From contig JROS01000019.1 of NCBI GenBank assembly GCA_000769715.1, positions 1-62,860 of the forward strand: a stretch of DNA of 62,860 nucleotides, given 5' to 3'. This stretch comes from Desulfobulbus sp. Tol-SR. Its GTDB lineage: Bacteria > Desulfobacterota > Desulfobulbia > Desulfobulbales > Desulfocapsaceae. Position numbers and translations under genes: made by a program. Of this stretch, positions 17,697-26,013 are shown in pieces; position 1 is the first letter of the stretch; each line of letters opens with the position of its first letter. The notes under the pieces are model-generated. The model worked only from the letters and a program-made list of their open reading frames with translations. It did no database searches and had not been told where the DNA came from.

Positions 17697-19363
17697 GACG
17701 CTTCCTCGCCGAACAGCGATGCCTGTCGTGGCCGTCTTTTTCCAGATTTCTCTGCTTCTTCCAGAGGCAGCGATGGCGGTGGCGGAGGCGCTGCCGGCAG
17801 GTTTTCCACCTTGAGGCTGTAGTCGTCATGGCCCCATTCGCAGCGGCTCAGCACCTGGCGGGGGATTTTTTTGACCGTGAGATGGGCGTAGTCACCCCGG
17901 CCCCGGAAAGCGGTGCAGAGCACCAGCAAGGAGCGCCCCTCGCCCACCTCGTCGGACAGCTCCTGCAATTGCTCGTGGGTGAGACTGGCGGTGGTCACAT
18001 AGATGAAGTCCTGCTCGGTTGAATGGCCGTGCTGCCAGTAGACAGAATCGGAGGGCGCATAGCGGAATCCCTCCAGCTTGCACAGGGCCTCGGCCAGCAT
18101 GGCGGCGTTGTAGCTTTGATTGATCACCCAGTTGCCCCAGCGGTCCGTTTCTAAAAGCGACGGCGCTAGGCGGTAGTAGCGGAATCCGCCGCCGCCTTGC
18201 CAGTTGACCGCCTTGCTGATACCGCCCTGGTCCTCGCCGTCGACGACTTTTTTTATGCGGGGGATGATGTGGGTGTGGCAGTGTTCGCCCAATTCCACCA
18301 TGATCCAACGACGGCCCATCTTGTGGGCTACCGCGCCTGTGGTGCCGGAACCGGCAAAGGAATCGAGGACTAGGTCGCCGGGGTTGGTGGCTATTTGTAG
18401 AATCCGTCGTAATAATTTTTCAGGTTTAGGGGTAGTAAATACATCTTCAGAATTAAATACTAAGTTTTCCTTCTTAGCGTCTTGAGTATGTCCTACTTCA
18501 TCAAACATCCAAAGCGTCTGTGGGACCTTGTCAAGCTCACCTTTTTCAGATAAAAAAACTTTCCGTCGTGGCACTCCGCTGCCATCTTTCCCCCACCAAA
18601 TTCGCCGATCATTATCCAGTTTATCTAAAGACTCTTTTGCAATAGCCCAATACCGTCCTGCCGGTGGCCCATCAATAATTTTTCCAGACGGTGTAGTTAT
18701 CGGATACGTTCCTTTGCTGTAAAAATTCCTTGCCGAGATAGAAACTGATTGCCACGGCCCTCGTGGATCACCATCAGGATTTTTATAGGCTTTATGTTGC
18801 TTGTCGCTTGCCGAAACACGGTTTGGTTTCCAACTATCAGCATTCTTTGCAAAAACCAAAACGTAATCGTGATCAACCGAGAAATGGCGAGCTGAATTTT
18901 TCACAGAAAGAACTTTCTGCCAAATTGCAGAGGCTACAAAATTTTTCCGTCCAAACACCTCATCACACAACACCTTCAAATAATGGCACTCGTTGTCGTC
19001 AATGGTAATCCACAGCGAACCATCCTCGGCCAGCAACCGGCGGATAATCTCCAGTCGGTCCCGCATCAGCGACAGCCAGATGGAATGCTCCACCCCGTCG
19101 TCGTAATGGGTAAAAGCACTGCCGGTGTTGTACGGCGGATCGATGAACACGCACTTGATCTTGCCGGTAAACTCCTGCTCCAGCGCCTTCAAAGCCAGCA
19201 GGTTGTCGCCGAAGATCAACCGGTTGTCGAACAGATCAGCCTCCGTCACCCGATGCCCGGCATGATACGACAAGTCCTGATCCTCCAGCAGAATACGCGG
19301 CTCCAACCTCGGCCGCTCCTCCTTGCCAATCCAGGTTAGTTCAAGTTTTTGTTTTTTACTCAT
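17693..19363 (-). CDS. mod: Type III DNA methyltransferase Mod subunit
   Basis: 556 residues. An adenine-N6 methyltransferase and specificity subunit. The catalytic motif DPPY (75-78) comes before the SAM-binding motif FAGSG (336-340), with the target-recognition region between and after, giving the beta-class order used by type III Mod proteins. I chose the ATG at 19363 (MSKKQKLELTW), which follows the DUF5131 gene stop by 13 bp; an in-frame TTG/ATG further upstream would overlap that gene. The stop overlaps the YhcG-like start. Together with Res it should methylate one strand of an asymmetric site, which cannot be deduced here. Confidence 0.92.
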   Translation of the reverse strand: MSKKQKLELTWIGKEERPRLEPRILLEDQDLSYHAGHRVTEADLFDNRLIFGDNLLALKALEQEFTGKIKCVFIDPPYNTGSAFTHYDDGVEHSIWLSLMRDRLEIIRRLLAEDGSLWITIDDNECHYLKVLCDEVFGRKNFVASAIWQKVLSVKNSARHFSVDHDYVLVFAKNADSWKPNRVSASDKQHKAYKNPDGDPRGPWQSVSISARNFYSKGTYPITTPSGKIIDGPPAGRYWAIAKESLDKLDNDRRIWWGKDGSGVPRRKVFLSEKGELDKVPQTLWMFDEVGHTQDAKKENLVFNSEDVFTTPKPEKLLRRILQIATNPGDLVLDSFAGSGTTGAVAHKMGRRWIMVELGEHCHTHIIPRIKKVVDGEDQGGISKAVNWQGGGGFRYYRLAPSLLETDRWGNWVINQSYNAAMLAEALCKLEGFRYAPSDSVYWQHGHSTEQDFIYVTTASLTHEQLQELSDEVGEGRSLLVLCTAFRGRGDYAHLTVKKIPRQVLSRCEWGHDDYSLKVENLPAAPPPPPSLPLEEAEKSGKRRPRQASLFGEEAS

Positions 19364-19376
19364 AAGCGAAATACAT

Positions 19377-20120
19377 TTACCTCTTTTCCATAAAGGGCAC
19401 GGCATCCCAAGTCCGGCCATTCAGCAAACGACCATTCAGTTTCTTGCCTCGTTTCTTACCATCAGCACTCCAGCCTCCCCATTGTTTGAAAAAAAAGGCT
19501 ATCCCGTGTTCATCACACTGACGTTGGATATTCAAGACCCATTCGGATCGCATGGGGCGGGCCTTGGGACCGGATTCTCCACCGACAATGACCCAATGAA
19601 TACCGGTCAAGTCGATTTCGCCGAGATCTTCAAGTAGGGGTTCAATGGAAACGAAACGAACAGCGGCGGGAATCCTACTGAGGGCACGAAGGCGAGGGAG
19701 GCCGTATGCACGATCTTCCATAGTTACTCCCAGCCAGACGTTGTTCGGCACTTGATTTTTACTAAAAAAATCAGCCATCCGTTCAGCCCGCTTAGTCAAA
19801 ATCTGGAATGTGTGCTGTGATGCGAGCCGCATGACCTCCAATATCTGCAAGAGATAACTGTCCGGTATTTCCTCATGGAACAAATCACTCATCGAGTTGA
19901 CAAAATAGACAGTGGGCTGCTTGCGCTTCATCGGCTCTGCCAGACGGGTGGGAAGAAGGGTTAGGCAAAATCCATTTTCATAGCCTTTGACACCCATCGC
20001 CTGTAAGCGTTTAGCCATCACCTCGGCATAACAATGGGCGCAGCCGGGTGATATTTTGCTGCAACCAACTGTCGGATTCCAGGTCTGTTCAGTCCATTCA
20101 ATAGATGTTTTGGTGCTCAT
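19377..20120 (-). CDS. DUF5131 (phage Gp37/Gp68-like) three-Cys-motif protein
   Basis: 247 residues. The N-terminal TWNPTVGCSKISPGCAHCYAE segment holds a C-x6-C-x2-C motif resembling a radical-SAM-type iron-sulfur site, although the spacing differs from canonical C-x3-C-x2-C. Later segments SMSDLFHE, ILTKR and GGESG are family hallmarks. This is the three-Cys protein that genomically partners with TcmP, and here it starts within the last 4 bp of tcmP. The biochemical role is unknown in the family. Its place upstream of mod in one transcript suggests a link to DNA modification or phage defence. Confidence 0.88.
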   Translation of the reverse strand: MSTKTSIEWTEQTWNPTVGCSKISPGCAHCYAEVMAKRLQAMGVKGYENGFCLTLLPTRLAEPMKRKQPTVYFVNSMSDLFHEEIPDSYLLQILEVMRLASQHTFQILTKRAERMADFFSKNQVPNNVWLGVTMEDRAYGLPRLRALSRIPAAVRFVSIEPLLEDLGEIDLTGIHWVIVGGESGPKARPMRSEWVLNIQRQCDEHGIAFFFKQWGGWSADGKKRGKKLNGRLLNGRTWDAVPFMEKR

Positions 20121-21283
20121 GGTATAACCTTTATAAGAAATTCGCCTTTACTGTGATTTTCTGCGAAGTGAACAAATTTACTGCGGCGCTTCCCGGTTGC
20201 GTCGAGATTCTTCACCTTTCCTTCTTTTGCCAGTTCACCAAAAGCTGCCTGCAAATCACCTTCAAACCATGCCGATTCTTCGAGCATATCGGCCAACTCC
20301 TCAATGCCAAACTGGCAGGGTGAATTTGTCAGCCTGTCAAGCCAGAACAATTTGACTTCGGCTGGATCAGCATGCTTTTCCATCGGCATCCAATCGGCGG
20401 ACGAAAAAAGTTCAAGTTGGCCGCTTTTGTTTTCGCGTTTTTTCTGTTTTGCCTGAGCCCGGGTACGGCGCTGGACAAGATCTAGCTTCTCGGATGCCTC
20501 CATGAAGACGGTAATGCCTTTTGCATGTCGAGTCAGATATATCAAATGATACAAGGTTCGGTCGATGGTTGGCTCCAGCACCGGCACGGAAACGACACGA
20601 GGTTTCCCTCCTCTGGCAGGCACAATCTCTTTGAGGCGTTTCAGATAGAGTTTGACAAGATATTCCTCTTTTTCCTCCGGCGAACGACCATCGGTTTCAG
20701 GAATCTCACCGAAGATTGCTCGCATATCCTCTTGGAAGAGATCTTGGCTGTGGGCACGGAGTAAAAATTCATACATGAAATTAATCAGGAATTCCGAATT
20801 GGGACGCTTCAGGAGCGGCGTAAGGGTTGAAATCTCAACGACCTTTTTCCACCCTTTGGGATCAATGAAAAAGAAGGTGAAATCATTCGGACCGCACCAT
20901 TCGAGGATTGATTCCCGTAATTCGAAAAAATCACCCGTCAGTGCTGTAGTTGAGACCTCCTTTTGAGGCCTCGCAGCCAGATAATTTTGTAATTTCTGAA
21001 AAGATTTTTTGTTCTTCTCAATGAACAGGGCCTGGAACGTTACATTCCTTCCCATTTGTTTAAGACCTTCCCGGCATTTTTGGATTATTTTTAGAGCGAT
21101 GCCTATCGATGTGTCTTGAAGGTCATCACACCCTTCCTGCCAAGGACCGGAAAAACAATCCACGTAACGAATATTTTTTTGATACTGACCAATGATCATA
21201 AAAAGACGCAGCAGATAGGTTTCGAGAAGCTGATGTTTCACAAAAGCCTGCTCGCGCCCATGGTAACTTTCAGGAATTTGCAT
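20117..21283 (-). CDS. tcmP: Three-Cys-motif partner protein TcmP
   Basis: 388 residues. The N-terminal half has YVDCFSGPW near residue 40-48, the family signature, and FFFIDPKGWK near residue 135, a DPKG variant at the position of a methyltransferase-type D/NPP motif in a Rossmann-like fold. The C-terminal third looks helical and may bind nucleic acid (RRTRAQAKQKKRENK is strongly basic). It is defined by always accompanying the DUF5131 three-Cys protein, which follows with a 4-bp overlap. Its function has not been established. The gap to the SNF2 gene is 95 bp. Confidence 0.85.
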   Translation of the reverse strand: MQIPESYHGREQAFVKHQLLETYLLRLFMIIGQYQKNIRYVDCFSGPWQEGCDDLQDTSIGIALKIIQKCREGLKQMGRNVTFQALFIEKNKKSFQKLQNYLAARPQKEVSTTALTGDFFELRESILEWCGPNDFTFFFIDPKGWKKVVEISTLTPLLKRPNSEFLINFMYEFLLRAHSQDLFQEDMRAIFGEIPETDGRSPEEKEEYLVKLYLKRLKEIVPARGGKPRVVSVPVLEPTIDRTLYHLIYLTRHAKGITVFMEASEKLDLVQRRTRAQAKQKKRENKSGQLELFSSADWMPMEKHADPAEVKLFWLDRLTNSPCQFGIEELADMLEESAWFEGDLQAAFGELAKEGKVKNLDATGKRRSKFVHFAENHSKGEFLIKVIP

Positions 21284-21378
21284 TGGCTACCTTTCGAAGA
21301 AATGAGCTCAATTCATTAAGATTGTCGACTTATGAACCTTGGTAATAGATGTAAAGTTTGATTTCCCTCGTGAATCCA

Positions 21379-24240
21379 TCAATTTTCTACCATCCAGCGC
21401 ATGGTAAAAAGTGATATTGAGTTAACTTGTTGCTGCAACTTTCCCTCAATCTGAGCAATTAATTCATCCCGTTGCCGGTCCACATCATCCTGGGCCTCGA
21501 AAAGCGAACGCCGTTTCAGATTGCGTTGGGATTCCAAAGCCTTGATCTGCTTCTGTCCGGCCAGCTTTTCTTCCAAAGTCAGTGCCGTGCTCGTCGCTCG
21601 ACGGACTTCCTTGATCTGGCGATCAATCTCTTTGATCTCTCGTTCCAGCCCTGCTTTCAGATCATCGGCCCAACCATCGAGCTTGTCTGCCTCGGCCGCA
21701 AAGAAGCGGGCATTCCGTTCGGAGACATCGCGCTGGATGGCGGCTTGGCGTTGGTGAAGATGGGTCTCTAAAAGCACGGGCGGAGGATCTTGGATCTGTT
21801 TGACGATGCTCCCCGGCAGGGTAAACAGCCTGGCCGCCAATTCCTCGGCCAGAATCTCGCCCTCATCGGTGGAAGTTGCAAAAATGAGGTGATCTTCGGC
21901 TTGCTCCAGGGATTCGATACTGAACAGCGAAAGTGCCAGCCACCCTGCTTTGCCGATGAATGGCTCCAGTTGCGAGACCTTGCCGTCGTGGAGGCCATAG
22001 TTGAAATAAATTTCAGCCGGTGGCAGGTCACGACCTTTTGCTTGGGCCAGCAGAGCCTCGGCTAATGGATGATTCAGACGGTATAGATGGGCATCGCCGG
22101 ATCGGCGGGGCAACTCATATAACCCCAAGGGAATAGCGGGAATTGGAAAGGGCAAGGCATTGAGGCGAAACGAGGAATCATCGATGAACTCGGCCTGATC
22201 CCCCAGTTCGAACCGGGAAAGTTGCATGAGCAGTCGTTCGTACCGGTTGAGGCAGGCACGGGAAGCTTCATCGCGTACCTTGAGCTTTTCGCGCACTTCA
22301 TCGTCAAAATGCTCCAAGAGCTTTTGCCGGGTGCTGGTCATGGAGGCATTGATCTCCAGGCTGAGTTCAAGCTGGAGTTGATTAAAGGCGCTCTGGATGT
22401 CTTCCGGTCTGCGGCAATTTTGGTAGATGGAAACGATCCGCTTTTCGAAATCCACTCCCGACTCAATGGCGCCTAAAATCTCGTCACTGGCGCCGAACAC
22501 GCCTTCAAAGAGTTGAAATTTTTCGGCCAACAGTTCATAGACGCGCTGATCGGCGGCATTTTTGCGGTTGAGGAAGTTGACCACTACAACATCGTGCTTC
22601 TGGCCGTAACGATGGCAGCGACCAATGCGCTGTTCGATGCGCTGCGGATTCCAAGGCAAGTCATAGTTCACCACCAGGGAACAGAACTGGAGATTGATCC
22701 CTTCGGCACCAGCCTCGGTGGCGATCATGATGCGGCCTTGCTCCCTGAAATAGTCCACCAGTGCTGAACGCATGTCGGCGGTCCGGGAACCGGTGACCCT
22801 ATCGCTGCCCTGGTGACGATCCAGCCACTCGGCAAATATTTGTCGCGAAGATTCATCGGTATTGCTGCCGTTGAAGAGAACAACACCTTCGCGCCAAGGA
22901 CTGTCGGTCAGCAGCCGCAACAGGTAACTCTGGGTACGGCGTGATTCCGTGAAGATGATTGCCTTCTCCGCACCGCCAAATTCGAGGGCCTTGGCAAAGG
23001 CAATGGCCAAAGCCTTGAGCAGGGCCTTGCCCTTGGCGTTGTGTTCGATGGAGGTGGCCAAGGCGGCGAAGGCATCGAGATCGGCTATTTCCTGTTCAAT
23101 GGCGGCTCGATCCGTCTCAGTCAGCGTTTCAACGGATTCGCCATTGCTCCATTCCTCGATGGTTTCATCCAACGCTTCGTAATCTTCATCCAGTTCCTCC
23201 TCCAAAGGCCGGGCCGGTTCCGCCTTACTGAGCTTGGCCTTGAGTCGGTTAGAGATGGAGGTGAGCGCCCCGGCGATGGCAAAGGTAGACGAAGCCAAAA
23301 GTTTGCGCAGCACCAAGGTCATCAGGGACCGCTGACCAATGGGCAAGGCTTGCAGATTCTCTCGTTGCAGGTACTCGGAGACCAAATGATACAGCCGGTC
23401 CTCGCTTTCCTCCGGGGTGAACTCTTCCACGAGAGGCAAGCGTTTGGTGAAAGGGATATAGGCCGTGACCTGCCGGCGCAAGGTGCGATGACAAACGGGT
23501 TTGAGCCGTGCCTTGAGCGTCTCGAATACCTGTTCCTGATTGAGATTGGTAAACTGTTCGCGGAAACTTTTCAGGTCGCCGAAGGTATGCTCATCGATAA
23601 AACTGACCAGCCCGAACAACTCCAACAGGGAGTTCTGCAAGGGCGTGGCGGTGAGTAGTAACTTGTCCTTGCCGGCCAGTGCAACCTTGAGCGTGTTAGC
23701 GATGACATTCGACGGTTTATAGACGTTACGCAACCGGTGCGCCTCGTCAATCACCACCAAATCCCAAGGAAGAGCCCGGACCTCCTCAGCCTTACTCTTG
23801 GCGAACTGATAGGAACAGATGACGATTTCCGGCGCCTCAAATGGCCGAAACTGTCTCTGTTTCATGGAGGCGTTGTAGGATTTGGCCTCAAGAATGCGGC
23901 AGGGAAAAAAGAATTTTTCGGCAAGCTCCTGGAACCATTGCTTGCGAAGGTTGGAAGGGGTGATGATAAGGATACGTCGCCTGCGTTCGGCCCATTTTTG
24001 CGAAAGGACGAGACCGGCTTCGATGGTTTTGCCCAGCCCAACCTCGTCTGCCAACAAGGCCCCTTTCGACAGCGGTGACTGAAAGGCAAAGAGAGCCGCA
24101 TCGACCTGATGCGGGTTGAGATCGACCTGAGCACTCGCCACGGCGCCGGTGAGTTTTTCTACGCTGTCAGGCGGATAGCGCTTCGTTAACTCATGGGCAA
24201 AATATTTCGATTGATAGTGAGCGAATGGTATATCTTCCAA
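21379..24240 (-). CDS. SNF2/RapA-like helicase (DEAD/DEAH box) leading the defence operon
   Basis: 953 residues. Two RecA-like domains of an SNF2-type translocase. Walker A is ADEVGLGKT (K71) and motif II is DEAH (165-168). TATPLQNS is motif III, and the C-terminal helicase domain has EAGAEGINLQF, then QRIGRCHRYGQ. A charged coiled coil occupies about 830-930. The frame opens with TTG at 24240 and no in-frame ATG occurs nearby, so TTG is the probable start; no clear ribosome site is seen. It resembles the helicases of RapA/HepA type and the DrmD-like helicases of DISARM, but no DrmA, DrmB or DrmC is present. Here it heads a six-gene unit with type III Mod/Res. Confidence 0.88.
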   Translation of the reverse strand: MEDIPFAHYQSKYFAHELTKRYPPDSVEKLTGAVASAQVDLNPHQVDAALFAFQSPLSKGALLADEVGLGKTIEAGLVLSQKWAERRRRILIITPSNLRKQWFQELAEKFFFPCRILEAKSYNASMKQRQFRPFEAPEIVICSYQFAKSKAEEVRALPWDLVVIDEAHRLRNVYKPSNVIANTLKVALAGKDKLLLTATPLQNSLLELFGLVSFIDEHTFGDLKSFREQFTNLNQEQVFETLKARLKPVCHRTLRRQVTAYIPFTKRLPLVEEFTPEESEDRLYHLVSEYLQRENLQALPIGQRSLMTLVLRKLLASSTFAIAGALTSISNRLKAKLSKAEPARPLEEELDEDYEALDETIEEWSNGESVETLTETDRAAIEQEIADLDAFAALATSIEHNAKGKALLKALAIAFAKALEFGGAEKAIIFTESRRTQSYLLRLLTDSPWREGVVLFNGSNTDESSRQIFAEWLDRHQGSDRVTGSRTADMRSALVDYFREQGRIMIATEAGAEGINLQFCSLVVNYDLPWNPQRIEQRIGRCHRYGQKHDVVVVNFLNRKNAADQRVYELLAEKFQLFEGVFGASDEILGAIESGVDFEKRIVSIYQNCRRPEDIQSAFNQLQLELSLEINASMTSTRQKLLEHFDDEVREKLKVRDEASRACLNRYERLLMQLSRFELGDQAEFIDDSSFRLNALPFPIPAIPLGLYELPRRSGDAHLYRLNHPLAEALLAQAKGRDLPPAEIYFNYGLHDGKVSQLEPFIGKAGWLALSLFSIESLEQAEDHLIFATSTDEGEILAEELAARLFTLPGSIVKQIQDPPPVLLETHLHQRQAAIQRDVSERNARFFAAEADKLDGWADDLKAGLEREIKEIDRQIKEVRRATSTALTLEEKLAGQKQIKALESQRNLKRRSLFEAQDDVDRQRDELIAQIEGKLQQQVNSISLFTMRWMVEN

Positions 24241-24353
24241 AATAACTTTGTGTAATTTTACTCTAAATTTGATTTACCTCTTTGGCGCACGAGATTGCAG
24301 CACAATGACCTCGGGAAAAATGCGCAGTTGCTCCTCAAGAAATTATCCAATTC

Positions 24354-24381
24354 TTTATAGTGCCATAGGAATAAATGACAA
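24354..24381 (-). promoter_or_regulatory. Candidate promoter of the six-gene defence operon
   Basis: On the minus strand TTGTCA (24381-24376) and TATAAA (24359-24354) are separated by 16 bp, in AT-rich DNA about 110 bp ahead of the TTG start of the helicase gene. No inverted-repeat operator is obvious. Confidence 0.45.
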
Positions 24382-24713
24382 GAATTATTTAAAAAAAGCT
24401 TGATGACTACCAAGCTAATCGAAAAGCATATTCTGGCTTTTCGTCATTTCATGTGGATTTCAGTAAACTTTGAATCGGAATACGCGAAAGGGGCCGGATT
24501 AATTCTTGAAGCTGACCAGCTGCCCGCTAGTGAGAAGTTTACCGGTACTATCCGGTATAAAGGCAGATTGAACTTGCCGCTCCTAATCGTTCAAAATATT
24601 GGATCTCCCTTGACTTGAGATATCTACCGTGAACCTATCGATGACCAATCCACAATTAAATTCAATCACTGAAACTGTGTCCCCCGCCGTTTTTGAAACT
24701 TTTCCGCGCCGGG
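24382..24713. other. AT-rich spacer, no convincing gene
   Basis: A plus-strand frame at 24400-24618 (72 codons) has an ATG but no ribosome site and no recognisable similarity, so I do not call it. Composition changes to the GC-rich host type near 24660-24715, just before the end of the metallophosphoesterase gene. That is a possible internal junction of the island. Confidence 0.3.
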
Positions 24714-25763
24714 TCAGCGCGGGGGCGGCACGAGGATGGTGCGGTCAAACTCGGCCTGCCAGCGGTTTTCACGATGGTTGAAGGTGCGGACCTGGACCCG
24801 ATTCGGATACAGGTAGAGGGAGTTGGTCCAGATCGTGTCGCCCTTCATGCTGTTATTGTGAATATTGATGATCCGATCGGCGTAGATGTTGATGAAGGAG
24901 GCATAGCTGGCTTCAGTGGGCGGGGTGTGGGTATGACCGGACACCCAGAGAAAGACCTGGGGGTTGGTGATCAGGAGCATGTGCATCCAGGCCGCCGGCT
25001 GGATGACGGCATTGGGACGATTGACATAGTGCCTGAATCTGGTCTGGGTCCCGTGAAGCGGAGGGTGGGCGAAGATCATGGTTGGTTGGTTGCGGTGCCG
25101 GAGGAGCTGAATGCGGAGCCATGCCAGTTGCGCTTCGCCGATGCCGGTGCCAACACGGTCATGATCGGTGGAGAGAAAAAGGAGCAGGTAACCGTTGATT
25201 TCCAGCTTGTAGTAGTGCTGGTTAAGGCCGAAGGTTTGCCGGAATTTGGCCAGCTTCGCCTGCTGAAAAACAAAGGGGGCACGGACATACCCTCTGGCCA
25301 CAAGCGGATAAGGCGTTTGGAAGCAATAGTCGTGGTTGCCGACAATCGCGGCCAGGGGGTGGCGCAGGTTGCGGAAATAGGTAGCGGCGGCGGCATATTC
25401 CCTATCGGTGCCGTACCTTTCGGTGAGGTCGCCGACGGCAACGACCAGGGCGACATCCCGCCAGGAATTGATCCGCGCCAGCACCGCCCGCTTGGCGGCC
25501 AGATTGTTACCGGGCAGATGGGGATCGCCGAGAACAACCAGGTGGGCGGGTGCGCCGGTGCCGGCAGAGGGATGCCCGGCTCCGCACCCACAGAGGACGA
25601 TGAGCGCGAGCAGAACTGTGACGATCAGCGGCGCGACCGGCCGACGGCTCGGCAGTGACGTTGCCGGCCGGCCACCGCTGTCAGATGCGGCCCAACACCA
25701 GCCGGTTCTCAACGCTTCAAACACCATCGGTGCAACGCTGGCGAACGAATTCAGGGGATACAT
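24714..25763 (-). CDS. Calcineurin-like metallophosphoesterase, probable lipoprotein
   Basis: About 349 residues from the ATG at 25763; in-frame ATGs at 25820 and 25727 are alternatives. The N-terminal region has one hydrophobic segment ending in LCGC, a plausible lipobox, so the enzyme may be anchored outside the inner membrane. All five metal-site motifs are present in order: GDPH, VGDLTE, GNHD, AHPPLHG and GHTH. Such enzymes hydrolyse phosphate mono- or diesters; the substrate is unknown. Its composition is host-like, unlike the rest of the island. It lies between the flanking repeats, so it travelled with the island or was displaced with the U32 gene end. Confidence 0.85.
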   Translation of the reverse strand: MYPLNSFASVAPMVFEALRTGWCWAASDSGGRPATSLPSRRPVAPLIVTVLLALIVLCGCGAGHPSAGTGAPAHLVVLGDPHLPGNNLAAKRAVLARINSWRDVALVVAVGDLTERYGTDREYAAAATYFRNLRHPLAAIVGNHDYCFQTPYPLVARGYVRAPFVFQQAKLAKFRQTFGLNQHYYKLEINGYLLLFLSTDHDRVGTGIGEAQLAWLRIQLLRHRNQPTMIFAHPPLHGTQTRFRHYVNRPNAVIQPAAWMHMLLITNPQVFLWVSGHTHTPPTEASYASFINIYADRIINIHNNSMKGDTIWTNSLYLYPNRVQVRTFNHRENRWQAEFDRTILVPPPR

Positions 25764-25946
25764 ACACGTCCCATTATGCAATAATCCCAAAGGGAGACAA
25801 GAATGGAATGATGGTCGCAACCCGAACCCGGCCCTGAACGGAGGGCAAGTGTGGTGGCGCTATCGTCGATATGGCGGAGGAGTAGGGATTCGAAACAGCA
25901 CCTGCTCACAAAGGCTTAAGTTCAATGATAATCAGACGCGAAAATG

Positions 25947-26013
25947 ACCGGCCTCACCTCGTCCGCCGCAGGATGCCGTTGACCTCGCCCCGGGCCAGCG
26001 GAGGGTCGGTGGT
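25947..26013. repeat. Right flanking direct repeat: 3' end of the intact U32 gene (attR-like)
   Basis: 67 bp matching 13184-13250 with four mismatches. It spans the stop codon and final 19 codons of the U32 peptidase gene plus seven bases beyond the stop. Homology ends abruptly on both sides. Confidence 0.85.

Larger units (their letters stand above)
13251..25946. mobile_element. Genomic island with restriction/defence cargo, flanked by 67-bp direct repeats
   Basis: This is the 12.7 kb between the two copies of the U32 peptidase gene end. It is more AT-rich than both flanks, at least to about 24.7 kb. Contents are an IS200-like element at the left edge, a six-gene minus-strand operon of DNA-modifying and helicase functions, and a metallophosphoesterase gene of host-like composition at the right. 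The repeat structure fits integration at the 3' end of a coding gene, with the element restoring the gene end. No tyrosine or serine integrase gene is present, so the mobilising enzyme is missing or was supplied in trans. Homologous recombination with a divergent relative is an alternative. Confidence 0.65.

Noticed and set aside
21379-24240. DISARM assignment for the SNF2 helicase locus
   Set aside because: The helicase resembles DrmD, but no DrmA, DrmB or DrmC genes are nearby, and the methylase is a type III Mod with its own Res partner.
24400-24618. A 72-codon plus-strand frame in the AT-rich spacer before the helicase operon
   Set aside because: No ribosome site and no recognisable sequence; open frames of this length are expected in a stop-poor stretch by chance.
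13251-25946. Integrated prophage as explanation for the island
   Set aside because: Apart from the Gp37/Gp68-like DUF5131 protein there are no phage structural, lysis, replication or integrase genes.
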